Source of the DNA: Proteromonas lacertae
Taxonomy: Eukaryota > Sar > Bigyra > Opalinata > Proteromonadidae
Length of the DNA stretch: 25,574 nt
Direction: 5' to 3'
NCBI GenBank assembly: GCA_002245135.1
Contig: NGBS01001228.1
Location: forward strand, 1 to 25,574
The position numbers and the translations under genes are program-made. This document shows positions 10,318-20,310 of the stretch, one piece after another. The notes under the pieces were generated by a model that had not been told where the DNA came from, ran no database searches, and saw only the letters and a list, made by a program, of their open reading frames with translations. Positions within the stretch are counted from its first letter, which is position 1, and the number at the start of each line of letters is the position of its first letter.

Positions 10318-11739
10318 ATGTCAATCACTGCTGTACCTAATTCACAAAAACATGAAAGCATTGTGCCAGCTTATATACCTGTCTACAATTACATTTTAGT
10401 TACACCTAACCAAAGCAGAAATGAGACTGTTTTATCTTTAAATTTAAACAGTGATGCTATTACATTTGAAATATCTGGTGATAATTGTGTTAATCTATCT
10501 AAAAGTTACTTTGAATTTGAATTAGATTATACTACAGGTCAAAAAAGAGATCATGCAGCTTCAGGTTCAGGAAATTGGACATTACCTATTACACCTGTAA
10601 CTGATTCTACTAGTGGTAAAACATTAGATCATATAAATTTAAGGAATTCAATGAATTTTGGAACTATCAAAGTATACAATAAAACTGGAACACTTCTATG
10701 TGATTTAGATAGTAGTTATAATGAATATCGAGATTTAGCTCATACAATTGCCAATCAGTATCCTTATGATATAAAAGATTATCATTATTATGAATATTTA
10801 TTTGATGGCTTACACATTAGTAATAATGAAATTCTTGAAACAACTATATGTGATTCTAATTCTACTTTAAAAGCAACTGGAGGTGTTTGGAATTATTGGG
10901 AAGAAATGGGAACAACAGAAGATATATTACATGGAAAACTATACTGTAGATTTCATTTTGCAGATTTCTATAATACTATATTAGCTTTGAAGAATGATAT
11001 TTATTTTGGTGAAGTCATTTATATTCAATTCACATTTGCTCCTATAATGAATTGGATTCATCATAGCAATGGTTCTGTTTGGATTAATTCATGGCAACAA
11101 TATGTAGGAATGAAAATTATTAATCCTAGACTTTACATTTGTTACAATAAAGATCCAACATGTAATGCTAATACCATTAATTATTCAACTCATCATCCTA
11201 TTGACTTTACTGATTTTAACATAGTTCAAATAACTAAAGACCCAATTCCAGGTAGCAGTACTTTTAACTATAACTTCAGTATTAATAGTAGCATAGGAAG
11301 TTATGTTAAATATATATTATACAGAGCATATTATAATGATGCATATAATAGAGATACTATTCCTTTTGATCAAAATCAAGATAGAATAAGATGGCAAATT
11401 AATGATTTCGTTTATACACCTGATTATTTATATCCTGCAAAATATCAGACATGGGAATATATGAGAAATATTATTCAAAATACAATATATGATAAATGTA
11501 ATACATTATCATTTCCCAATACATTTTTTGATTTTTTAAATTTCAGTACTGATCGATTAACTGAATTAAAATTAAGAGCTGGTAAAGACTTAGCAAGTGA
11601 TTTAAAAATTACATTATTGGATTGTTCTAATACAAGGTTCGATGCTAAGTATAATCTAAGTACAATTCATCATAAGTTCTACATAATTACTGGTAAACAA
11701 TTGATTATTGGACCAAGGGGTGTTGAAAAAGTAGTATAA
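10318..11739 (+). CDS. MCP: Double jelly-roll major capsid protein (element A)
   Basis: This 473-residue protein has the size expected for Polinton and virophage-like double jelly-roll capsid proteins that form the icosahedral shell. Segments that look family-conserved include FEISGDNCVNLSKSYFEFEL near the start and YFGEVIYIQFTFAP in the middle. Late ones are RIRWQINDFVYTPDYLYPAK and HHKFYIITGK at the C-terminus. The last two and the FGE..YIQFTF segment recur in the element B copy (24819-25574), so they are under shared constraint. The gene has no signal peptide. A TTTCTTGCTATTTTTA word lies 35 bases before the ATG. The ATPase follows in the same direction. The frame looks whole. Confidence 0.9.
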   Translation: MSITAVPNSQKHESIVPAYIPVYNYILVTPNQSRNETVLSLNLNSDAITFEISGDNCVNLSKSYFEFELDYTTGQKRDHAASGSGNWTLPITPVTDSTSGKTLDHINLRNSMNFGTIKVYNKTGTLLCDLDSSYNEYRDLAHTIANQYPYDIKDYHYYEYLFDGLHISNNEILETTICDSNSTLKATGGVWNYWEEMGTTEDILHGKLYCRFHFADFYNTILALKNDIYFGEVIYIQFTFAPIMNWIHHSNGSVWINSWQQYVGMKIINPRLYICYNKDPTCNANTINYSTHHPIDFTDFNIVQITKDPIPGSSTFNYNFSINSSIGSYVKYILYRAYYNDAYNRDTIPFDQNQDRIRWQINDFVYTPDYLYPAKYQTWEYMRNIIQNTIYDKCNTLSFPNTFFDFLNFSTDRLTELKLRAGKDLASDLKITLLDCSNTRFDAKYNLSTIHHKFYIITGKQLIIGPRGVEKVV

Positions 11740-11760
11740 GTAATAATACTTTATTATTGA

Positions 11761-11772
11761 CTTCTATTTTTA
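11761..11772 (+). promoter_or_regulatory. Promoter-like CTTCTATTTTTA before ATPase
   Basis: This relative of the word at 10267 lies 37 bases before ATG 11810. In a T-rich gap a partial match carries limited weight; the conserved distance is the better argument. Confidence 0.35.
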
Positions 11773-11809
11773 TTTTTTGATTTCTCACTACATAATATAT
11801 ACACACACT

Positions 11810-12571
11810 ATGTTTAAATTTGAAAAAATAAATAATATACAAATTGAACCTGTTGATGGTGGTGAGTCATTTGATCCTAAGAAAATTCTGGGATATGATT
11901 ACTTTAACGAGCCTTTCTGCAATATTTTTATTGTGGCTCGTAAGAATAGTGGTAAAACAACTTTGATATACAATATATTAAGACATATTATAGATCCAAA
12001 ATATAAGAAAAAACAACATGTACATTTTTTCGTAGGTACAATTAAACAAGATAGGATATATGATTCAATTAAAGAGTTGTTAGATTATAATGAAATTAGT
12101 TATGATGAAAATGATTCATTATTTGAACCTTACTCAGGAGATAATTTAGTAGAGAAGTTAATGAAATCAATTGATGATACAAACAAAGATAATTATGAAT
12201 ATGCTGAACATATTATAATATTTGATGATCTTAGTTTAGAGTTGAAAACAGCTAACATCATACCAGTATTAATGAAAGAAAATAGACATTTAAAATCAAA
12301 AATTATAATTAGTAGTCAATATATTACTGATATAGTACCTTCAGCAAGATCACAAGTAGATTATTGTTTAACATTTTATGGATTAAGTAACAGAAATTTG
12401 TTTGACTTATACAACTCATTGAATATATGGATACCTGAATATGAAACATTTAAAGAGTTATATTTAGCTGTTACTAAGCCACAATATAACTTCTTATATA
12501 TTGATAATGTTAAAAAAGTGTTTAGAGCTAACTTCAATATATTGATTGAAGACCATTCTGAAATTTCTTAA
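11810..12571 (+). CDS. ATP: A32/FtsK-HerA-type genome packaging ATPase (element A)
   Basis: This packaging ATPase would pump element DNA into preformed capsids. Walker A is seen as ARKNSGKTTL (GKT at residues 48-50) and Walker B as HIIIFDDLS (DD at 139-140), followed by a sensor-like KIIISSQYITD. I place the start at ATG 11810, giving 253 residues, because the protein begins MFKFEKINNIQIEP and the element B copy begins MYRIKKINNISVEP. A CTTCTATTTTTA word lies 37 bases upstream, as before the major capsid gene. The stop and the next start share a base (TAATG), so the downstream partner is closely coupled. The frame looks whole. Confidence 0.9.
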   Translation: MFKFEKINNIQIEPVDGGESFDPKKILGYDYFNEPFCNIFIVARKNSGKTTLIYNILRHIIDPKYKKKQHVHFFVGTIKQDRIYDSIKELLDYNEISYDENDSLFEPYSGDNLVEKLMKSIDDTNKDNYEYAEHIIIFDDLSLELKTANIIPVLMKENRHLKSKIIISSQYITDIVPSARSQVDYCLTFYGLSNRNLFDLYNSLNIWIPEYETFKELYLAVTKPQYNFLYIDNVKKVFRANFNILIEDHSEIS

Positions 12572-13455
12572 TGTTTTTATTGATTTTGTTATTTTATTGT
12601 TTATTAATACAAAAAATGTTTATTGGGGATAGACAAACTATTGATTTAAACATAGATCAAACAAAATTAGCTAATGATATTGCTGATAAAATAAATCTAA
12701 TTGATGAAGCTAAATTAGCAACAGATATTGCATCTAAAGTTGTTATACCACCTTCATCAATAACGCCAAAAGATAAAGTAGATATAACATCAAGTATAAT
12801 AATTAGTGTAAATAGTAATACTGCTAAAGAAGTAGATTCAAAAAAATTAGAATTAGAAGAATATTTGAAATCAATAAAAGATATAATCAATAAACAAGTA
12901 CTTGTACTATGTGATTCAATAAACAATACAGTTAATCGCATACCTCGAAATTTAGTACCAAAACCTTATTGTTTACATAAACAACATACTAGTTATACAG
13001 CGAAAAGAAGAATTAATGGTATATGGGATAGTGATGATAAAACATTTAAAATACCTACTAAAATAGAAATGTTTGAAAACTTTATGAAGATTAAATTATA
13101 TGATGGTTTTACATGTAATTATGAAGGATGTGATGGTCATGAATTATATCTTGAACCTCAACATTTTATAAAAGCTGAGCCTGGTAGAGAAGGTTTATTA
13201 CAACAATACTATAATAAAGTATTACAAATATACAATGGGAAATCATTCCCTATAAGAGCTACAAATGATAAAAATACATATCATACATTAACTAATAGAC
13301 CTTATTTTCAAATAAATCATATATTACAAAATGATAATAATCAACCTAATTTACATATAATAGTAAATGGTTACCCTCAACAACCTTATTTAGCAATACC
13401 AAGGCAAACATTCTTCACAGACTATATAGATACAGGTGTTACAGATTTCTTTTAA
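12571..13455 (+). CDS. ATPase-linked conserved protein of unknown function (element A)
   Basis: This 294-residue protein is not recognised. It opens with a hydrophobic stretch (FLLILLFYCLLI) that could be a membrane anchor, although a second Met at residue 16 could be the true start. A helical, coiled-coil-prone part with repeated LANDIADKI/LATDIASKV follows, then a central Cys-containing patch (CNYEGCDGHELYL). The C-terminal domain ends in GYPQQPYLAIPRQ and TDFF. The IPRQ ending and the place beside the ATPase recur in element B (22684-23394), so this is a conserved family partner and not a random frame. A minor virion or packaging-accessory role is inference. The frame looks whole. Confidence 0.68.
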   Translation: MFLLILLFYCLLIQKMFIGDRQTIDLNIDQTKLANDIADKINLIDEAKLATDIASKVVIPPSSITPKDKVDITSSIIISVNSNTAKEVDSKKLELEEYLKSIKDIINKQVLVLCDSINNTVNRIPRNLVPKPYCLHKQHTSYTAKRRINGIWDSDDKTFKIPTKIEMFENFMKIKLYDGFTCNYEGCDGHELYLEPQHFIKAEPGREGLLQQYYNKVLQIYNGKSFPIRATNDKNTYHTLTNRPYFQINHILQNDNNQPNLHIIVNGYPQQPYLAIPRQTFFTDYIDTGVTDFF

Positions 13456-13590
13456 TCTTTATTATGATTATTTTATTATGTTTATTATAAAATTTATTAT
13501 GTTTTTATTATATTATGTGATTTTTATTAAATTACGCATATTTTTAAACCCTGTCCCAAATCATTTTAAGATAAAGATTCGTTTTAAAAT

Positions 13591-14067
13591 TTAGACTATG
13601 TTTATCGTAGTTTGATCATTATTTCCTTTAACTTCTTCTTGTACTTCTTCTTCCTCATCATCACTATCATCAAATATATAATTCTTCTTTACATAATGTT
13701 TCAACATAGGATTCTTCTTCAAATGAACACTTCCCATTCCTTCAGGTAGTGTTAACCACTCAATATACTTATCAAACACTGCAAAATAATATCTATTTAA
13801 TCCTCTTGGTTTTACTGATGGTTTAATATCGAAAAGCATCATATAATATCTCTTATCACTATACTTTGTCCACATCTTTTGATGACAAATAGCGCAGAAT
13901 TCATTATAAGACTTTATCTCTTCCTTAGGTAATGGGCTATCTAAAACCGCACTTATATTATGGTTAAAATATAAGTAAAACTTACAAGTTCCACATATAC
14001 ACTTATCTAAATAATCTTCACTATTTCTAAATGAACAAAAGAAAGCAAAGTTTACTGAAGCACACAT
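13591..14067 (-). CDS. Cys-rich, probably zinc-binding acidic protein (element A edge)
   Basis: This is a 158-residue protein of unknown role. Cysteines are arranged as CICGTC near residues 23-28 and FCAIC near 57-61, with HQ next to the second group, which looks like a zinc ribbon or RING-like pair. An aromatic, basic middle part follows. The C-terminus is strongly acidic (DDSDDEEEEVQEEVKG). It converges with the ATPase partner, leaving 135 bases of T-rich spacer. It is the last gene-like frame before the gene-poor stretch, so I assign it to element A by position only; a host origin cannot be excluded. A regulatory or DNA-binding role is possible. Confidence 0.55.
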   Translation of the reverse strand: MCASVNFAFFCSFRNSEDYLDKCICGTCKFYLYFNHNISAVLDSPLPKEEIKSYNEFCAICHQKMWTKYSDKRYYMMLFDIKPSVKPRGLNRYYFAVFDKYIEWLTLPEGMGSVHLKKNPMLKHYVKKNYIFDDSDDEEEEVQEEVKGNNDQTTINIV

Positions 14068-14070
14068 ATT

Positions 14071-14543
14071 TTATATTTTTTGATAAAAACAGTTTTTCTA
14101 AAATATCAGGAAAATCAAAACTGTTTCTTTTTTCTGTTTATAACAACAGTTTCTCGTCAGAATTTCGATCTAGTAAAATATATAGAATATTGTAAATAAT
14201 TCTTTAAATATATATTTTTGACACTATTTAAATTCTTTTGAATGTTTTTAACTACACTATATAAATCCATAAATAAATTGATATATGAAAAAAATAACTA
14301 AAAAAAGTAAGAACGCATTCTGTAGCTTGGCCACCACACTATTTAATCACTAAGTCCTAGTCAGGCTACACAGGACACGCTACTTACTTACATAGAAATA
14401 CATTTCTTATTATATAAAGTAGCTACCCTGCCGGGGTTGAACAGGTAGCTACCTATCTATTTCTACACTTTATTTCTATTATCCTACGCTAAAAACTATT
14501 GAAAACATAAAAATAAAATTTGACCCATAAATTTATTCACACA
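14071..14543. repeat. Gene-free stretch with AACAGTTT repeats and hairpins
   Basis: No gene is visible here. AACAGTTT or its complement occurs three times near 14085, 14118 and 14145. A compact hairpin is formed by GTAGCTACCCTG (14419-14430) and CAGGTAGCTAC (14442-14452). A shorter GTCCT/AGGAC hairpin lies at 14354-14376. The base composition around 14310-14460 is richer in G and C than its surroundings. The right end of element A probably lies in or near this stretch. No tRNA or known SINE was recognised. Confidence 0.4.
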
Positions 14544-14632
14544 CTAAAATATATACACAATTTTAAATTCACCACTTGCTCCAGTATAACCCGTACCAAA
14601 AACTAATTCACACTCAAATGGCTTATTCTTAC
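14544..14632 (-). other. Possible short terminal exon of a host gene
   Basis: Read leftward, an acceptor-like TTCTACAG ends at 14633. It is followed by a frame without stops ending at a TAG at 14544-14546. That frame includes PFECELVFGTGYTGASGEFK, which looks more protein-like than the noncoding DNA around it. A GTAAGAAT donor-like site at 14691 would make a 59-base intron. However, CAG followed by GTAAGAAT at the acceptor is itself a good donor, and the DNA further upstream is an AT repeat. The reading is therefore uncertain. The family was not recognised. Confidence 0.25.
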
Positions 14633-15780
14633 CTGTAGAAGGCACCTAAGAATAGTCTGGTATAGAAATCGAACTAACAGTGATATTCTTACGGTTATAC
14701 ATATATATATATTAATATAATAATAATAATATATATATATATAACGCTTACATTTTTGATATCAAAATTCAAATATTTTCATAGGCTTGAGGTTTGTGTT
14801 ATTTTCTTTGTTTTACAATAGTTTTTTAAGTTGTATGAAAAACATATTAATAAACGCTTAGAAAAGAAAAGCATATAAAAATAAATGGTATATGTTTCAT
14901 AAGTCCAGAAGAGTTGAATGTATAAGAATGTAATGCGAGAAGTGTGACTTGGTTAATTAGCTGTATTTTATATAAAATAATAAACATTATTTAATTAGTA
15001 TAAAGAAAACAAAAGAGTGTATTCTGATTTGCAAGTGATTTTAAGATCTGATACAATATATTAACTATACTCATTATACACTCATTATATATATTATAGT
15101 AAATAAAAAGACACTTTTTTTATACATATATTTCCACAATTACACATTTTTTGTCTATATCTATATTGGTGATATAAAAACAGCAAATTTTGTATGATAA
15201 AAATCCATTTATGCTAATTATTTAAATTACAATAATATAAACTATTTTAATAGTTTTAAAATCAAAAAAATGAAATGAATGTAGTTTGAGAAAGTTTGTG
15301 TGAAAACACTGACGTCAGAAGGGATAATATTATTAAATATATAGGAGTAGTATTTTCATATATTACTTTATTGATAAACCGTTTAGATTTTATGTATCTG
15401 GATATAGATTTTCATTTTATAAAAGATCTGTGTTTATAAAATTTTGATATTAGGTGATTCACATGTACTTCACTACATTAGATCCTTTTATGATATTAAA
15501 CATGATGAAATACTTTATCACTCATATATATGAAATACACAATCACATAGCCAATTCTATAATTCATTTAAATATTTATTTAAATATATGTTTGATCTTA
15601 TAATTATATCTTATTATCACGTTCAAAGAGATGATTCATCAAACAAAAAGAAAATATATTCACTTATCGATATTATAAAGAATATTACAACATATATTTT
15701 GTTCATCTCTGATAATCCTGTTTTAAATAAAAATCAAAATGAATGTATTTTTAACAAATATTGTTATGGAAATATAATAT
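14633..15780. other. AT-rich intergenic stretch, no convincing gene
   Basis: An imperfect AT palindrome made of TA and TAA repeats occupies about 14692-14746. A perfect CRE-type palindrome, CTGACGTCAG, lies at 15309-15318. A 64-codon open frame at 15588-15782 has no recognisable domain and the composition of random AT-rich DNA, so I do not call it a gene. This is probably host DNA between the two elements, although the outer parts may belong to either element. Confidence 0.4.
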
Positions 15781-15787
15781 AAATGCA

Positions 15788-15955
15788 TGAAATCCTCTTT
15801 TATAGAGGATCCTCTTCTAAAAGAGGATTTTTAGATCCTCTCTGAAAGAGGAAAGAGGATTTTTAGATCCTCTTTAAAAGAGGAAATATAATTTTTATAA
15901 AATCCTCTTATTAAAAAAGATGACAAATGAAAAATCCTCTATCCTAAACATAATA
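15788..15955. repeat. AGAGGAT/ATCCTCT palindromic repeat cluster
   Basis: AGAGGAT or ATCCTCT occurs repeatedly in about 170 bases. A near-palindromic unit, AGAGGATTTTTAGATCCTCT, is present twice (about 15822-15841 and 15854-15873), with further foldback arms on both sides. It could be terminal or subterminal repeat, replication signal or transposase/integrase binding sites of element B. None of these can be confirmed here. Confidence 0.6.
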
Positions 15956-16058
15956 TTATTGAAAAAATTTGAAAGCTCTAATGATGAATTATAAAAAATT
16001 CTTCCTCCAATATGATAGTATCATACTAGAGGATTATAATTTTTATGTGTCTATCTGA

Positions 16059-16107
16059 CCAGCCCCCCTGTGGGGGGGCCGATGGGGGGATGCCGGCGGG
16101 GTGGAGG
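16059..16107. other. G-rich island with C6/G7 hairpin
   Basis: Six C at 16063-16068 and seven G at 16072-16078 form a tight hairpin. Further G runs at 16084-16089 and 16098-16101 give a possible G-quadruplex on the plus strand. It stands out in DNA that is otherwise strongly AT-rich and lies about 80 bases beyond the polymerase stop. Function is unknown. Confidence 0.55.
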
Positions 16108-16184
16108 ACTAGACTATAGTATAGACTAGAATAGATTAAAACAAAAATAAGAATATAGAATCAGTATATAATATTAGAGGAAAT

Positions 16185-19100
16185 CTAATTATTGTATCCA
16201 TAAGGAACTGTTTCATAATCATCCTCAAAGTATCTTTTATCATCAAAATATGTCAGTCCTATCTTTTCTTCATAAGCAGTATAGATATGATGATTTCTAC
16301 TTCTAATATGATTAATACCAAACTTCTGTTTAGAAACATATCCATCAACCATTTCAGTATAATCATCTCCTGTCATCTTACTTGCTATAGCTGTTATTAA
16401 TCCTTTACATCTATTGGAGGATTTGAGTGTACCATCATTAACACATTCCTTTTCATAATAATAACATTTGGATTTCAATCCTCTAAACTTAGTGATGACA
16501 TAGAATTTCTTACCATCCTGTTCCTCAAACTTGAGTTTATTTAATGTTCCTGGTTTACATGATAATGAATCCCATTTGTAGTAATTACTGAAAGGAGGCA
16601 TATTCAGATTACTTCCATCTATATATTTTTGAAGATGATTGAAATTCCAATATATATCTTTAGTCTTTACAGAAAAGAGGAGACTGTCAGTATCTGTCAT
16701 TAAGAGTCTAACATCTTCTGGTGAATTGTAACGTAATACTCCATCATACCAATACTGTTGCATTAATAATTTAGAAAGAGCAAGGATTGTCATACCTATC
16801 TGAATAGGTTTATTAATTTTGAACATCTTTTTATGATAATGTACTAATCTCAAATCTCCGTGAATAGTATCTATCTTATCAAACCAAGGATCTCTAATAG
16901 CTTTTCTTGCTTGATTTTCTGACACTACTAATTTGATACTTCTCCTCTTATCAACTCTTTCTAAAGTTTTTCCATAAAGTGAATTAAGTAATTTCTTCAT
17001 AATATTAGCAGTAGATGTTTGATGTATTTCCTTCGCATGAACTCTCATATCCTTTAATTGATCAATATGTTTAGACATATGTTTACTTTCCAAGAATGTT
17101 AGTACTATATATACTTTTGTTACTCTATATCCATGATCAACTGCAAATTTGAGATTCTGATAATGGATGACATAATGTTCCTTAGGCAATAAATCAGTAA
17201 CTAACTTTTCAGAGGAAACTTATTTATGAACATCAGGATTTTTCTGATCATCCTCTTTTTGAGAGTATAATACTTCTAATTTTTCTTTTTGTATATCTGA
17301 CAATTCATCATAGCTAATCTTCCTTCTTGAAGGTAGAATAGGATATTCTCTTAAATACTCCTTATAATAGGAAATAGGTTCAATATCCACTTCTAACATA
17401 TATCCTGTAGTTTCAAAGGAATCATTCTTATCATAGAATTTAGTAGAATCTAATATCTCATGAAGTTTAGGACAACCAGGATCTTCATAACAATAAAGAT
17501 GATAATTCCTTATAGGAAGTTTACATAAATACATTACTGAAGGATAAAAGGAATTCATATCCTGATAAACAATAAACTTTGAAGGTTTCTTTGGATCATA
17601 ATCCTTCATATAGAAATTATTAGCATCTTCTTTCCTCTTTCCTATATAGGATAATCCTCCATATAATCCATTAAGGATGAAATCATATGTTTCAGGTTCA
17701 TGAATTAACTCTATTTTAACTGAACTTTCTTTCAAGAACAAATCCAAGGATAAACTAGGAATTGAAACATACCAACAAGGATCAATATGAAAGTGATTAA
17801 AGATGTTTTGTCTAAAATCCTCAAATACTGAACATAGGATATAAACATCAATACTTAAATAGAAATTACAATATTCTCCTATAGAAGCTTTTCCTTCAAA
17901 CAAAATGTTATTCACTTCCATTGCAAACTTATATTCCTCTTCTGTTATTGTTGAATTGGATAAACTTGAATAGAAATCCTCAATCTTCAATTCCTTAAAT
18001 TGATTATCATATTTTTCCAAACAATCAACATATTCATAAGGAAAGAAGTTTTTCTGAAGAAGATACTTATCAATGATTTCCTCATCTAATTCAGGAAAGT
18101 TATCATAAATGACTTTAAACTTTTCCTTTTTACAATTTAACTCTAAAGCAGTTATCTTTAAATCCTCTGTTAAACTAGATAATTTTTCAGAAAGGAATTG
18201 GTATGAATCAATGAACATTAATCTATCAAAGAATATAGCTTTATAGTTTTCATCAGTAGAAGGAAGGATATCCAAATTTAAACCAGTCTGTTTAGCAATT
18301 TCTGCAAGTTCTCTAATGATGAAATGCTGGTCATATCTCATAGCGTTATGATCAATTATAGGAATCTTGTATCCTTTTACTTTAATTGATAAGTTCTCTT
18401 TGGAATGAATTGAAGCAATGTACTTTCCAGTGAAATGATTATGATGGAGGACTTTTGGATCAAAAGGAGTAAAAGGTTTATTACAAAAATCACAAACAGT
18501 TTTACTCATATGAATAGCTAAATCTTCCTCATTTTGATCCCAATCTTTAGGATATAAGTTTATTATATTATATAAGTGTTTTACATCTTTATATACTGTC
18601 ATGATATCCTCCATAAATTCTTTTTCTAAATTTTCATCTTCGGATATCTTCACATTCATAATAGTTGTAGATTTAATTTGAGGAATTTTACTTTCAATAT
18701 ATAAACAATATGATTTTAACTTATGTTCATTTTTGAAGGATCTTAATGTTTTTGTATTTTCCTGAGAATTATCAATAGGGACAATGTATGCTTCTGTATC
18801 GTAATAAATAACAACAGGAATCATATCCTCTCTGTTAGAATGTTCAAATTTCATAAAAGCTTCCTCACTATCCTTATCAGGAAATATCCTTATTACATTA
18901 TCAGGATTTTGACAATTTACTGTTTTGTGATTTGCAAATGATTTTGCATTATAAGTATAAAAGGGACAATAAGGACAAACCAAAGGACTTGTTTTATTCT
19001 TAAATATTACACCAAAAACTAAGCTGAATACTTGATTTAAGGATTTAATTGCACAATAATGTCCTGTAATTACTTCATCAGTAGTATCATTATTATTAGG

Positions 19101-20150
19101 AAGGAATAATAAATTAATAACAGGATTACCAACATTCTTATCAATTATACTATATCTTAATGGAAGGATTTTAGGTTTGTCCTTTTCCTCTTCATCAATT
19201 GCAAATACATTTATATTTAAATCATAAGTTTGCTCTACTTTATCTATCTCAGGATTATTAACAGGAGCTACTGGTATTGTAATAAAATCGCTACTAGGTT
19301 GTATTTGAGGTAAATGTTGCTTTTTTAAACATGAATTAATTGCTCTCCAAAAACAATCCATATTATCATTATCCTTATTTTCACAAGGATCTAAACAATA
19401 CTTATTATAGAATATATCAGGAATATGATAATTTCCTCCTGCTCCTGCCATAATTTGGTATTGATTAATATGAGTTTCCATTAAATCCATATATTGGAAT
19501 ATTAAACCAGATTCTGGAGGAGAAAAGTCATCCTCATTAATAGAATGAAATAAGGAACGCATCTTTGCTGCTACTGATGCAGGACTATCATACTCATTTA
19601 TTAAAATATTTCTTGTATTATGAAATAAGGATACTTCCTCACCTGATTCATCTTCCGAAGAAGTATATACATACCAAAATACAAAGTATACTTTAATATT
19701 TTTCATTTCATGTGCTATTTCACTTATTCTTAAAGCAACATCTGTGTTATCAACAATGAAATTATAATAATCTTCAGGAGTAAGAAGATGAATATCCTTT
19801 AAATTAGTAACGTACTTCCTTGTTACTCCTTCGGAGGATTGTCCTTCTAATTCATACCTTTTTATTCTATCCTCCAAATTTCCTCTTGGAGGATGAATTC
19901 TATCATCATCCATATCATCATCTCCTCCACCAAAATACATTCCATAATCAGGATTTATAATATGCACTCGAGGATTATTATTTAAATTCCTCATATAGGA
20001 GGATTCACTTATTTTCCTTCTTTTACTAGTTGCATTAATGAAATATTGGGAAGTACTATCCTCATTTTCTAACATCTTTTCTAATAAATGAGTTTTTGCA
20101 TTTAAAGCATATTTCTTCTGCTTATCAGTATTCTTCCTTTTATTCATCAT
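16185..20150 (-). pseudogene. polB: Protein-primed family B DNA polymerase (element B)
   Basis: This is an almost complete Polinton polymerase of roughly 1,300 residues. In order it shows an N-terminal low-complexity part and an NDNMDCFWRAI segment typical of Polinton polymerases (near 19360). A C2HC-like finger CPYC...HKTVNC follows (near 18965), then Exo I YYDTEA (near 18800). Next is an endonuclease VII-like CDFC...HHNHFTGKYIASIHS (about 18430-18500), then Exo II HNAMRYD and Exo III SIDVYIL. The palm has motif A QDMNSFYPS (near 17555), motif B NSLYGK (near 16985) and motif C TDTDSLLFSV (near 16700). I prefer the ATG at 20150 (MMNKRKN) because the upstream part looks like promoter. The gene is broken, with about one break. 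Confidence 0.93.
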
Positions 20151-20209
20151 TTTATACTTATAAAAATTCAAAACTAAAAAGAAAACAAAAAATGAATATA
20201 CTTTAAAAT

Positions 20210-20264
20210 AATTGGTCAATTAATATAATTGGTCAAATACAAACGTATACTAAATTTTGATTGG
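20210..20264. promoter_or_regulatory. Divergent promoter with ATTGG (CCAAT) boxes
   Basis: AATTGGTCAA is present twice (20210-20219 and 20227-20236), and a third ATTGG occurs at 20260-20264. All lie between the divergent polymerase and 307-residue genes. ATTGG is the complement of the CCAAT box used by eukaryotic NF-Y factors, so a host-read bidirectional promoter is plausible. Confidence 0.4.
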
Positions 20265-20310
20265 ATAATTAAAAATCTACTTAAAAATTGTTACTCTTTT
20301 TATTTGCAAT

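Larger units (their letters stand above)
1..14070. mobile_element. Polinton/Maverick-type element A (left end outside window)
   Basis: This is a large virus-like DNA transposon. It is identified by the combination of protein-primed DNA polymerase, adenain-type protease, double jelly-roll major capsid protein, minor capsid protein and FtsK/HerA-type packaging ATPase, the known Polinton core set. No integrase is visible and may lie to the left of the window. The right end is placed after the Cys-rich frame ending at 14067, but no terminal inverted repeat could be matched because the other end is missing. The element is broken in the polymerase tail and in two long minus-strand structural regions, with about eight or nine breaks. 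The capsid, ATPase and protease frames look whole. Age is probably recent relative to neutral decay (inference). Confidence 0.9.

Noticed and set aside
12657-12941. Minus-strand frame inside the ATPase partner
   Set aside because: It is an antisense shadow of a gene supported by synteny in both elements.
14311-14460. tRNA gene or tRNA-derived SINE
   Set aside because: Hairpins and a GGGGTTGAA string drew attention, but no cloverleaf, A box or B box pair could be laid out.
15588-15782. 64-codon open frame in the gene-poor stretch
   Set aside because: No domain, no promoter word, and composition like random AT-rich DNA.
15788-15955. CRISPR array
   Set aside because: The repeats are palindromic, irregularly spaced and lack unique spacers; the setting is eukaryotic.
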